This document shows positions 6,772-12,976 of a stretch of 12,976 nt of DNA, piece by piece. Made by a program: the position numbers and the translations under genes. Position 1 is the stretch's first letter. Every line of letters starts with the position of its first letter. Source of the stretch: Polaromonas sp. (GTDB taxonomy: Bacteria; Pseudomonadota; Gammaproteobacteria; Burkholderiales; Burkholderiaceae_C); NCBI GenBank assembly GCA_025362825.1, contig JANYFF010000528.1:1-12976 (forward strand), read 5' to 3'. The notes beneath the pieces are model-generated. The model did not search any database and had not been told where the DNA came from. It saw nothing but the letters and a program-made list of their open reading frames with translations.

Positions 6772-8070
6772 CTACTTCGCGCCGTAGCCCATGGTTTGCG
6801 GCAGCCACAGCACAATCTGCGGGAAGAAGGTCATGGCCAGCAGCAAGAGCAGCAGCATGATCAAAAAGGGCCAGCCTTCCTTCATCATTTCGCCAATCGG
6901 GATGCCGGTCAGCGCCTTGGTCACAAACAGCAGCATGCCAAACGGCGGATGGATCAAGCCTATCATCATGTTCAGCACCACCAGCACCCCGAAGTGCACC
7001 AGGTCAACGCCCAGCAATTTGGCCGCCGGCAGCAGCATGGGCACAAACACAAGCAGCAGCACCGACACATCCAGAAAACAACCGAGGACCAGAAACATCA
7101 CGTTGACCAGCAACAAAAATCTAATCTGGCTCAGGTGCATGCTGTCCACCCATTGCGCCATGGCTTGCGGCACGCCTTCGGCGGTGAAGGCGTAGTTCAG
7201 GATGAAAGAGCCGGCCAGTATCAGCGTGATGACGGCGCTGCCGCGCGTTGATTCCATCACCACACCCCAAAAGCTGCGCCAGGTCAGCGCGCGGTACACC
7301 ACACCCGCCAGCAGCAGCGCGTGCAGGGCGGCCACGGCAGCGGCTTCGGTCGGCGTGAAGGCGCCGGAGTAAATGCCGCCTAGCAACACGATGGGCATGG
7401 ACAACGGCAGGGCGCCGCGAAACGCAATGGCCGGCCATTCACGCAGCGGTATGGGTGCCTCGCGCGGCATGTTGCGTTTGACGGCAATGAAGTGCACCAC
7501 CACCATCATCAAAATAGCCATCAAAAAGCCTGGCACGACGCCACCCAAAAAAAGCGCGCCTACCGAGGCGCCTGACACCATGGCATAGATGACCATGGGG
7601 ATCGACGGTGGAATGATGGGGCCGAGCGTAGCGCTGGCGACCACGACGGCGCCTGCAAAGCCGCGTGAGTATTCAGGCTTTTTAAGCATCTGGCGGATTG
7701 TTACCAGGCCGGGGCCGGCGGCGTCGGCGATGGCGCTGCCGCTCATGCCCGAAAAAATCACGCTGACCAGAATGTCGACTTGCGCCAGCCCCCCGCGCAT
7801 GCGCCCGACCAAGATGCGGCAGAAGTCGAAAATGCGTTCGCTGACCGTGCCGGCATTCATGATGTTGGCGGCAAACACAAACAGCGGCACTGCCAGCAGC
7901 ACGTAGCTGTTGTACAGGCCGTTACCGATCTGCTCGGCCACCAGGCCCACGTCCTGGCGCTTGACCATGAGGTAGCCGATACCCGAGACAATCATTGAAA
8001 AGCCGATGGGCATGCGCAGCAGCATGCCGCCCACCAGCACCACGACCAGCACGGTGAGGCTGGCGCTCAC
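6772..8070 (-). CDS. dctM: TRAP transporter large permease subunit, DctM family
   Basis: Inner-membrane subunit carrying the ion-coupled translocation path of a tripartite ATP-independent periplasmic transporter. The 432-aa protein is almost wholly hydrophobic, as expected for about 12 membrane segments. It has the DctM hallmarks FSGMSGSAIADAAGPG (106-121), TLGPIIPPSIPMVIY (148-162), an IYSGAFTPTEAAA segment mid-protein and GLIHPPFGMLLF near the C-terminus; the comparable SiaM regions contain the sodium sites. The ATG at 8070-8068 overlaps the dctQ stop codon (ATGA), indicating translational coupling. It is the last gene of the leftward dctPQM operon. Length is normal for the family. The symbol names the family only; the substrate need not be a C4-dicarboxylate. 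Confidence 0.93.
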   Translation of the reverse strand: MSASLTVLVVVLVGGMLLRMPIGFSMIVSGIGYLMVKRQDVGLVAEQIGNGLYNSYVLLAVPLFVFAANIMNAGTVSERIFDFCRILVGRMRGGLAQVDILVSVIFSGMSGSAIADAAGPGLVTIRQMLKKPEYSRGFAGAVVVASATLGPIIPPSIPMVIYAMVSGASVGALFLGGVVPGFLMAILMMVVVHFIAVKRNMPREAPIPLREWPAIAFRGALPLSMPIVLLGGIYSGAFTPTEAAAVAALHALLLAGVVYRALTWRSFWGVVMESTRGSAVITLILAGSFILNYAFTAEGVPQAMAQWVDSMHLSQIRFLLLVNVMFLVLGCFLDVSVLLLVFVPMLLPAAKLLGVDLVHFGVLVVLNMMIGLIHPPFGMLLFVTKALTGIPIGEMMKEGWPFLIMLLLLLLAMTFFPQIVLWLPQTMGYGAK

Positions 8071-8546
8071 AGCCGCAGCTCCGTTTCAAGGCCAATGCCG
8101 CGCAGCGCATTCCAGATGGCCCAGGCCGAGCGACAAACCAGCGCGGCCAGCAGCAACACGAAGGGCAGGAAGACCCACATAAATGAAACGCCAAGCACCG
8201 GCGTGCCTTCGCGGTTCATAAAGTGCACATAGTCCCAGCTGGCGGGGATGCCGCACAGTGCCAGGCCGCCGACCAGCAGGTTGCCGGTGATCTGCATGAT
8301 CTGCCGCCCGCGTTTGCTGGCGTTGTTCCAGAGCAGGTCAAACACCACATGTTCGCGTTCAGGCACCACAAAAGCTGCCGCCCAGAGAATGATCCAGACA
8401 TACAACACCACTGCGGCCTCGTCGGTCCAGGCCAGCGGTTTGTCAAAACCAAAACGCGCCGTGACCTGGATGACGAATACCAGGAACAGCGCCAGGAAAA
8501 GCCCGCCACCTATCGCGTTGGCGGTTTTTTGGAGCCGGTTCTTCAC
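8067..8546 (-). CDS. dctQ: TRAP transporter small permease subunit, DctQ family
   Basis: Small inner-membrane subunit that packs against DctM and is needed for TRAP transport. The 159-aa protein has four hydrophobic segments (about 12-31, 45-63, 84-103 and 122-142). The conserved family element is DKPLAWTDEAAVVLYVWIIL (residues 35-54): a W-x-D/E-E pair followed by a membrane helix. The start is GTG (8546-8544), 3 nt after the dctP stop, with no visible Shine-Dalgarno; translation probably depends on ribosomes finishing dctP. The end overlaps the dctM start by 4 nt. Family assignment follows from position between SBP and DctM as well as from sequence. Confidence 0.9.
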   Translation of the reverse strand: MKNRLQKTANAIGGGLFLALFLVFVIQVTARFGFDKPLAWTDEAAVVLYVWIILWAAAFVVPEREHVVFDLLWNNASKRGRQIMQITGNLLVGGLALCGIPASWDYVHFMNREGTPVLGVSFMWVFLPFVLLLAALVCRSAWAIWNALRGIGLETELRL

Positions 8547-8549
8547 GGT

Positions 8550-9566
8550 TTAGCGGGTGGCGTTGATGCGCTCGATCAGCCCATTGGGCCAAACCTTTGC
8601 ATAGTCTGAATTTTGGTAGGCCGCCTGCACCGCCTTGCGGAAGGTATCGACGTCCGGCGTGGTGACCTGCAGGCCTTGCTGCCTGAAAAACTCGACCAGC
8701 TGGCCTTCCTCCTTGATGCGGTTCTCGTTGTTGTACGCGGTCGCAACTTCGGCGGCTGCCTTGACTTTCTGGCGCTGGGCTGGTGTCATGGCGTTCAGGG
8801 ATTTGTTTGAAATCACAATAAACAGACCGTCGACCAGATGGCTGGTCATCACCAGCTGTTTGGTCACCTCGTAGAACTTGGCTGCACGCACCGAGGGCAG
8901 CGGGTTGTCCTGGCCGTCGATGGTGCCGGTCTTCAGGCCCAGGTAAACCTCGCCAAAGGCCAGCGGCGTGGCGGTCGCGCCCAAGGCTTCGCCAAGAAAC
9001 AGCCACTCCTTTGACCCAGGCATGCGCAGCTTGATGCCTTTGAGGTCGGCAGGCGTTTTGACATTGCGGGCCTCGCGCAGGTTGACCTGCCGCGTGCCCA
9101 GGTACACGGTCGATAGTGGCGTCACCTCCATCTTGCTGGAAACGGTTTTAAATATCTCCGTGCCGATGGGCCCGTTAAAGACTTTTTGCTGGTGCGCCGG
9201 GTCGCGGATGATGTAGCCCGCCGTGAAGACCGAAAACTCAGGCAGCAGCTTGGCGATGTCAAAGGCCGATATCGAGGACAGCTCCAGGTTGCCGCGTGCC
9301 ATCGCAGCCGATTCTGTACCCTGTTTGAATAGCGACGCATTCAGGTTGATCTGCACATCAAATTCGCCTGGCGCGCTCTTGTCGAGTGTGTCCTTGAAGA
9401 CTGTCCACATCTTCGCGTGCCAGTCGTCTGGTACCGCGGGCGTCGAGATGCGCAGCAGCACCTTTGGCGATTGCGCCAGCGCCGGCGTGGCGTTCAGCAG
9501 TGTGCCCAGCAGCAGTGCGGCCGAGGCGCCAGCCATCAGACCGCGGCGAAGCATTGAAGATGTCAT
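8550..9566 (-). CDS. dctP: TRAP transporter periplasmic substrate-binding protein, DctP family
   Basis: Exported binding protein that delivers an organic anion to the DctQM permease. The 338-aa protein has a signal peptide: MLRR positive start, hydrophobic core about 11-24, likely cleavage after ALA at 29-31. The mature part shows the DctP signature: LKGIKLRMPGSKEW (175-188) with R181 at the conserved carboxylate-binding arginine, then PLAFGEVYLGLKTGTIDGQD (201-220) with N221 next. Of two overlapping ATGs, 9566 is in frame and has AGGAG 6 nt before it; the ATG at 9570 is out of frame. It is the first gene of the operon, and its divergent neighbour is the GNAT gene. No catabolic enzyme or sensor gene adjoins, so the ligand is unknown; a carboxylate is the family expectation. 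Confidence 0.94.
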   Translation of the reverse strand: MTSSMLRRGLMAGASAALLLGTLLNATPALAQSPKVLLRISTPAVPDDWHAKMWTVFKDTLDKSAPGEFDVQINLNASLFKQGTESAAMARGNLELSSISAFDIAKLLPEFSVFTAGYIIRDPAHQQKVFNGPIGTEIFKTVSSKMEVTPLSTVYLGTRQVNLREARNVKTPADLKGIKLRMPGSKEWLFLGEALGATATPLAFGEVYLGLKTGTIDGQDNPLPSVRAAKFYEVTKQLVMTSHLVDGLFIVISNKSLNAMTPAQRQKVKAAAEVATAYNNENRIKEEGQLVEFFRQQGLQVTTPDVDTFRKAVQAAYQNSDYAKVWPNGLIERINATR

Positions 9567-9705
9567 CCATGTCTCCTTGTTTTTGGTTGCCCAGACTTTA
9601 AATCAATGCCGCGGGCGGGCGGTGGGGCTACCATAAAGCGATAAGCATAAAAGTGCGTCCCGGAATTCGCCGGATTTCGAGTATCCCCCATGAAAAGGGC
9701 ATTCC
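9567..9705. other. Divergent intergenic region, dctP / GNAT gene
   Basis: This 139-nt gap must hold the start signals of both units. What can be seen: the dctP Shine-Dalgarno AGGAG (9573-9577); a G-rich stretch at 9613-9627; AT-rich DNA around 9631-9651; an imperfect 10-bp tandem pair, CGGAATTCGC and CGGATTTCGA (9661-9680); and an ATG at 9690 starting a 7-codon frame that ends at 9713, across the GNAT start. No convincing -35/-10 pair was found on either strand. Confidence 0.4.
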
Positions 9706-10212
9706 ATGGCTGATCCAGCGCCTGACGGCCTGCAGGTTTTTCAGGTCAATTACGCCGATGTGCGCCACGCCGCGGCGCTTGTAGAACTCCTCGACGCCTA
9801 TGCGCAGGACGTGGCCGGCGGTGGCACGCCGCTGAGCGATTTTGCGATAAAGCACTTGATCAAAGCGCTGGCTGACCGGCCGCAGGCCTTTAGCGTGCTG
9901 GCTTTTGATGGTGCGCAGCCCGTCGGCCTGGTGAATTGTTTTGAAGGCTTTTCCACCTTTGCCTGCAAGCCGCTCGTCAATGTCCATGACGTGGTGGTGC
10001 TGGCAAGCCACCGGGGTCGGCGTGTGGGCGAGCAGATGCTGGCACTGGTCGGACAGCTTGCCTTGGCGCGCGGTGCCTGCAAGCTCACGCTGGAGGTGTT
10101 GCAAGGCAACCACAGCGCCAAGCGGCTGTATGAGCGCGTGGGCTTTACCGCCTATCAGCTCAACCCCGCTCTTGGTCAGGCGCAGTTTCTCCAAAAGTTG
10201 CTTGGCGAATAA
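9706..10212 (+). CDS. GNAT-family N-acetyltransferase, substrate unknown
   Basis: Probable cytosolic acetyltransferase using acetyl-CoA on an amine of unknown identity. The 168-aa protein has the GNAT fold pattern: N-terminal helices (15-57), beta strands around 61-81, motif A VNVHDVVVLASHRGRRVG (91-108) with the pyrophosphate-binding R-G-R-R-V-G at 103-108, and motif B LEVLQGNHSAKRLYERVGF (129-147) with the typical N-x-x-A-x-x-L-Y-x-x-x-G-F. The ATG at 9706 has AAGGG about 7 nt before it. An upstream ATG at 9690 is out of frame. The next gene begins 10 nt after its stop, suggesting a two-gene unit. Close relatives include small-molecule and ribosomal-protein acetyltransferases; the sequence does not decide. 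Confidence 0.85.
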   Translation: MADPAPDGLQVFQVNYADVRHAAALVELLDAYAQDVAGGGTPLSDFAIKHLIKALADRPQAFSVLAFDGAQPVGLVNCFEGFSTFACKPLVNVHDVVVLASHRGRRVGEQMLALVGQLALARGACKLTLEVLQGNHSAKRLYERVGFTAYQLNPALGQAQFLQKLLGE

Positions 10213-10222
10213 ACTTTACGGC

Positions 10223-10999
10223 ATGAACGCCTCAAGCTCCTCCCTGTTTCGTACTGGCTTTGTGGCCGGTGTTGTGGCCTTTCTCGCCACGGTGATACTG
10301 CCGGTAGCGGCTGTCGCAGCCGATGAGCCAAGTGCTGCCGTAGAGCCGGTTTCATACAAATTAACCACGGGGCTTTACCAGCTCTCAGGTGGTGGGCTAC
10401 CCGGCGGCCCAGGCCTCGACGTGAACCTGCGCGCCAGTGGCGGCTTTGGCAACGCCTGGATAGGCCTGTACCGCTCACCAGTACAAGATGTGACCCAGTC
10501 ACGCGCCGGCTGGGACAGTATTTTCAAGCTGGGCCCTGTGCGCTTCATTCCATCGCTGCAGCTCGCTTCAGGCGGCTTCATCGGTGGCAGTGCTGCACTG
10601 GAGACTGGTGACAGCTGGTTTGCCGGAGTTGGTGTCGGGCGCACCAATCTGCGCAATTACGTCAACCTGAATTTCGACCCCAACGACGCCTTGATGCTGT
10701 CGGGAGGCTACCGTTGGAGCGACCATGAATCGGTGGCGCTGCAGGTGGTGCGCGACAACCGGCTGAACCCGGACCAGCAGCATGTGCATCTGGTTTATCG
10801 CACCCCCGTGGCCACCGACCAGCGTCTGACGCTGGACCTGCTGGCCAAGCAGGGTCTGGTGGCCGGTGTGCCGATACGCCGTATGGGTCTGTCGGTCGGT
10901 TACGACTGGCCGCGTTATTTTGTTCGCGTGGCATGGGACCCGCTGGTCAACTTCACCACGCAGGACATGCTGAGACTGTCGGTGGGAACGCGGTTTTAG
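10223..10999 (+). CDS. Unrecognised exported protein, probable outer-membrane beta-barrel
   Basis: I do not recognise a named family. The 258-aa product has a signal peptide: hydrophobic core about 12-29, and AAVAA before DEPS gives a likely cleavage after residue 32 or 33. The mature part lacks long hydrophobic helices. It consists of alternating short strands rich in Gly, aromatic and charged residues (for example SWFAGVGVGRTNLRNYVNL, then LMLSGGYRWS, VHLVYRT and MGLSVGYDW). It ends LRLSVGTRF with terminal Phe258, the usual beta-barrel assembly signature. About 8-12 strands seem possible. The frame is open far upstream inside the GNAT gene; ATG 10223 is chosen because it directly precedes the signal peptide. 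No good Shine-Dalgarno is seen, so coupling to the GNAT gene 10 nt upstream is plausible. No enzymatic motif (for example PagL-type) was noticed. Confidence 0.75.
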   Translation: MNASSSSLFRTGFVAGVVAFLATVILPVAAVAADEPSAAVEPVSYKLTTGLYQLSGGGLPGGPGLDVNLRASGGFGNAWIGLYRSPVQDVTQSRAGWDSIFKLGPVRFIPSLQLASGGFIGGSAALETGDSWFAGVGVGRTNLRNYVNLNFDPNDALMLSGGYRWSDHESVALQVVRDNRLNPDQQHVHLVYRTPVATDQRLTLDLLAKQGLVAGVPIRRMGLSVGYDWPRYFVRVAWDPLVNFTTQDMLRLSVGTRF

Positions 11000-11010
11000 C
11001 CTTCAATACC

Positions 11011-11040
11011 CGGTGCATCCGGTGCATCCGGTGCATCCGG
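11011..11040. repeat. Tandem repeat of a 9-bp unit, about 3.3 copies
   Basis: CGGTGCATC occurs three times in a row (11011-11019, 11020-11028, 11029-11037) followed by CGG. The copies are perfect. It lies 12 nt after the stop of the beta-barrel gene in the convergent gap to arsB. It reads in frame as Cys-Ile-Arg repeats in a short open frame that I consider meaningless. Copy number may vary between strains by slippage. Confidence 0.85.
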
Positions 11041-11055
11041 CGCTGTGTCAGCGCC
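11039..11055. other. GC-rich hairpin between convergent genes
   Basis: GGCGCTG (11039-11045) and CAGCGCC (11049-11055) form a perfect 7-bp stem with a TGT loop, directly after the 9-bp repeat. It lies 17 nt beyond the arsB stop on the minus strand and 40 nt beyond the beta-barrel gene. No T run follows on either strand, so it is at best a weak or non-classical 3' end structure. Confidence 0.45.
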
Positions 11056-11071
11056 CCGTTCAGTGCCTGCT

Positions 11072-12361
11072 TCAGCCGCCCACACTCAGCCGCAATGCCA
11101 GCGCCGCCAGCGTAACCGCCAGCACCGGCATCGTCAGCACTATGCCGACCCTGAAGTAATAGCCCCAGGTGATGGTCATGCCCTTGCGCGCCAGCACATG
11201 CAGCCAGAGCAGGGTGGCGAGCGAGCCAATCGGCGTGATCTTCGGCCCCAGGTCACTACCGATCACGTTGGCGTAAATCATCGCTTCGCGCACGGCGCCC
11301 GTGGCATGGCTGGCGTCGATCGACAGGGCACCGACTAGTACGGTCGGCATGTTGTTCATGACTGATGAAAGCAGTGCCGTGAGAAAGCCGGTGCCAAAGG
11401 CTGCGCCCCAGATGCCGCCCCGCGCAAAAAAGTCCAGCCAGCCTGCCAGGTAAGCTGTGAGTCCCTGGTTGCGCAGACCGTACACCACCAGATACATGCC
11501 GAGGGAAAAGACAACGATTTGCCAGGGTGCATCGCGCATAACCTTGCGCGTGCTGATGACGCGCCCGCGTGCCGCCACCGTCAGCAGCAGTACGGACCCG
11601 GTTACCGCAATGGCGCTGATCGGCACACCTTTGGGCTCCAGCCAGAAGAAGCCGATCAGCAGCAAGGCCAGCACCGCCCAGCCCATGCGGAAGGTCTGCA
11701 TGTCGCGGATGGCCGCTTTCGGCTGCCTGAGCTGCGTGACGTCGTAGGTTTGCGGAATGCTGCGACGAAAATAGAGTAACAAAACCACCAGCGCTGACAG
11801 CACCGCAGCAAAGTTGACGGGCACCATAACGGAGGCGTAGCGGCCAAAACCGATTTTGAAAAAGTCCGCCGAAACAATATTAACCAGGTTGGACACCACC
11901 AGCGGCAGGCTGCCAATGTCGGCAATAAAACCCGCCGCCATGACAAAAGCCAGCGTGGCAGCAGCGTTAAAGCCCAGCGCCAGCAGCATGGCCATCACAA
12001 TGGGCGTCAGTATCAGGGCAGCTCCGTCATTGGCAAACAAGCCCGAGACTGCCGCGCCCAGCAGGACGATGAGCACAAACAGCCAGCGCCCGCGGCCCCG
12101 GCCCCAACGCGCCACATGCAGGGCAGACCATTCAAAAAAGCCGGCTTCATCCAGCAACAGGCTCGTGATGATGATGGCGATAAAGGTTGCCGTGGCGTTC
12201 CAGACGATGTGCCACACGGCTGCAATGTCCGCAAGGTGAACCACGCCGGTCGCCAGTGCAAGCAGTGCGCCTGCGGTTGCGCTCCAGCCGATGCCGAGTC
12301 CGCGGGGTTGCCAAATCACGAGGACGATGGTGAATAAAAAAATCAGTGATGCAACGAGCAC
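11072..12361 (-). CDS. arsB: Arsenite efflux pump ArsB
   Basis: Inner-membrane arsenite/antimonite carrier of the ArsB family, exporting As(III) using the proton gradient. The 429-aa protein has the same length as plasmid/chromosomal E. coli ArsB and matches it almost throughout from memory: IWQPRGLGIGWSATAG (16-31), VWNATATFIAIIITSLLLDE (53-72), LFANDGAALILTPIV (108-122), AGFIADIGSLPLVVSNLVNI (143-162), SSVMNNMPTVLVGALSID (332-349) and DLGPKITPIGSLATLLWLH (370-388). The start is GTG at 12361-12359, which aligns exactly with the E. coli start; the Shine-Dalgarno is weak (AAGAAAG). It follows arsR by 63 nt on the same strand, so it should be under ArsR control. No arsA is present, so the pump would work without an ATPase subunit. 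Confidence 0.96.
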   Translation of the reverse strand: MLVASLIFLFTIVLVIWQPRGLGIGWSATAGALLALATGVVHLADIAAVWHIVWNATATFIAIIITSLLLDEAGFFEWSALHVARWGRGRGRWLFVLIVLLGAAVSGLFANDGAALILTPIVMAMLLALGFNAAATLAFVMAAGFIADIGSLPLVVSNLVNIVSADFFKIGFGRYASVMVPVNFAAVLSALVVLLLYFRRSIPQTYDVTQLRQPKAAIRDMQTFRMGWAVLALLLIGFFWLEPKGVPISAIAVTGSVLLLTVAARGRVISTRKVMRDAPWQIVVFSLGMYLVVYGLRNQGLTAYLAGWLDFFARGGIWGAAFGTGFLTALLSSVMNNMPTVLVGALSIDASHATGAVREAMIYANVIGSDLGPKITPIGSLATLLWLHVLARKGMTITWGYYFRVGIVLTMPVLAVTLAALALRLSVGG

Positions 12362-12424
12362 GAGGGCTTTCTTGAGAATTTAAAATGGGCGCAAGGGTGG
12401 GGGCTGCGATGGCAGTGCGGGGCT

Positions 12425-12796
12425 TCAGCCGCTGATGCAGGCTTTGTCCCTTGCAGCGCCTGTGGCCTCACAAACTCCGCCTTCACAGCAGTGCTCCGTC
12501 AAATAGCCGAGCAGGGCGTTCATGTGGCTAAAGCTGGCGCGGTAGATCAGATTGCGGCCGCGTGCTTCGCTGCTGACGAGCCCTGAGTGCGCCAGCTCTT
12601 TCAGATGAAAAGACAGCGCGCTGGGCGCGACGCCCAATTGTTCGGCCATGCTGCCAGGGGTCAGCCCGGCCGGGCCGGCGACGACCAGGGCGCGAAACGC
12701 CCGTAGCCGCTGTGCCTGGGCCAGTGCCGCCAGCGCCTTGACGGCAGAAGCTTCGTCAAGGTCGATGGTATTGTCTAATTCAGTCTTTGCTTTCAT
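12425..12796 (-). CDS. arsR: ArsR/SmtB-family arsenic-responsive repressor with C-terminal cysteine cluster
   Basis: Dimeric winged-helix repressor that leaves DNA on binding As(III)/Sb(III). The 123-aa protein has the ArsR core ALAALAQAQRLRAFRALV (21-38), the recognition helix-turn-helix MAEQLGVAPSALSFHLKELA (50-69) and the wing SSEARGRNLIYRAS (75-88). The E. coli-type metalloid site (ELCVCDLC in the recognition helix region) is absent. Instead cysteines sit at the C-terminus, C103, C104, C109 and C120, in EHCCEGGVC. This resembles the Acidithiobacillus ferrooxidans ArsR type, which binds As(III) with C-terminal cysteines. The ATG at 12796-12794 is the only reasonable start; it lies inside the operator, and the best promoter predicts a leaderless mRNA. 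arsB follows after 63 nt; arsC is divergent. Confidence 0.93.
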   Translation of the reverse strand: MKAKTELDNTIDLDEASAVKALAALAQAQRLRAFRALVVAGPAGLTPGSMAEQLGVAPSALSFHLKELAHSGLVSSEARGRNLIYRASFSHMNALLGYLTEHCCEGGVCEATGAARDKACISG

Positions 12797-12818
12797 AATT
12801 CAAATATAATTGAATTAT
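12795..12818. promoter_or_regulatory. ArsR operator: 9-bp perfect inverted repeat
   Basis: ATAATTCAA (12795-12803), then a 6-nt spacer ATATAA, then TTGAATTAT (12810-12818). TTCAA-N6-TTGAA is the kind of site bound by ArsR/SmtB repressors. It covers the -10 elements of both divergent directions and the arsR start codon. A further TTGAA lies at 12818-12822. Confidence 0.75.
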
Positions 12819-12831
12819 TGAAACAAAGCAA
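12803..12831 (-). promoter_or_regulatory. arsR-arsB promoter (sigma-70 type)
   Basis: On the minus strand, TTGCTT (-35; 12831-12826) and TATATT (-10; 12808-12803) are separated by exactly 17 nt. The seventh base after the -10 element is 12796, which is the A of the arsR ATG, so the message would be leaderless or nearly so. The -10 lies within the operator. Confidence 0.6.
12805..12810 (+). promoter_or_regulatory. arsC promoter -10 element
   Basis: TATAAT, a perfect consensus -10, lies in the operator spacer on the plus strand. A start near 12817 would give a leader of about 34 nt before arsC. No good -35 is found at 15-18 nt (AGTCTT at 17 nt is poor), so the promoter may be weak or unusual. 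Confidence 0.45.
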
Positions 12832-12850
12832 CCACAAAGACGGCATCACC

Positions 12851-12976
12851 ATGGCAGACACCACTGGCATCACGATTTACCACAACCCCAAGTGCACCAC
12901 CTCGCGCAATGTGCTGGCCCTGATCCGCAACACCGGCACCGAGCCTGAAGTCATTGAATACGTCCTCACCCCACCT
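12851..12976 (+). CDS. arsC: Arsenate reductase ArsC (glutaredoxin-coupled type), N-terminal part
   Basis: Cytosolic enzyme reducing As(V) to As(III) for export by ArsB, using glutathione/glutaredoxin in the E. coli-type family. The window holds 42 codons and no stop codon; the family is about 115-140 aa. The start ITIYHNPKCTTSRNVLALIR (residues 7-26) corresponds to E. coli ArsC ITIYHNPACGTSRN, with C15 at the catalytic cysteine. EPEVIEYVLTPP (31-42) follows, also as in the family. The ATG at 12851 has no strong Shine-Dalgarno. It is transcribed away from arsR-arsB, across the shared operator. ArsC of the thioredoxin-coupled type begins differently, so the glutaredoxin type is favoured. Confidence 0.93.
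   Translation, partial: MADTTGITIYHNPKCTTSRNVLALIRNTGTEPEVIEYVLTPP

Noticed and set aside
9613..9627. G-rich stretch before dctP as a G-quadruplex
   Set aside because: One of the four G runs has only two Gs; with two-layer stacking it is common by chance in GC-rich DNA.
10933..11115. Short frame with Cys-Ile-Arg repeats (RCIRCIRCIR) as a small repeat protein
   Set aside because: It only reflects the 9-bp DNA repeat and starts inside the beta-barrel gene in another frame without a ribosome-binding site.

Overview
The window looks like chromosome of a betaproteobacterium, most likely Burkholderiales/Comamonadaceae (Polaromonas- or Rhodoferax-like). This rests on high GC, the conserved block yhbY / rlmE-ftsH-folP-glmM, the style of the proteins (FtsH beginning MNNQWFSK, RlmE with a long basic N-terminus, YhbY with a basic C-terminal tail) and a TRAP transporter operon. 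The genus is inferred from protein appearance only, without any database search.

Left part (1-6646), housekeeping. The 5' part of prlC (oligopeptidase A) and yhbY (ribosome-associated RNA-binding protein) run leftward. Divergently, rlmE (23S rRNA 2'-O-methyltransferase), ftsH (membrane AAA+ zinc protease, TTG start), folP (dihydropteroate synthase) and glmM (phosphoglucosamine mutase) run rightward. ftsH is preceded by a good match to a sigma-32 heat-shock promoter. A strong intrinsic terminator lies between ftsH and folP, only 20 nt before the folP start codon.

Middle part (6647-9566). After a gap holding a short GCTATT/AATAGC palindrome, a leftward three-gene TRAP transporter operon is transcribed dctP-dctQ-dctM. 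It is tightly packed (3-nt gap, then a 4-nt ATGA overlap). The substrate cannot be told from the sequence.

Right part (9567-12976). A rightward pair encodes a GNAT-family N-acetyltransferase and an unrecognised exported, probably outer-membrane beta-barrel protein. A short 9-bp tandem repeat and a GC-rich hairpin follow. Next is an arsenic-resistance locus: arsR-arsB leftward and arsC rightward (cut by the window end). The 54-bp arsR-arsC gap holds a perfect 9-bp inverted repeat that overlaps -10 elements on both strands and the arsR start codon. This implies joint repression by ArsR and a probably leaderless arsR mRNA.

I see no CRISPR array, phage, transposase, rRNA or tRNA, and no clearly new multi-gene defence or metabolic system. 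The points worth a second look are regulatory (ars divergent promoter, ftsH heat-shock promoter, terminator ahead of folP) and the unrecognised outer-membrane-type protein.
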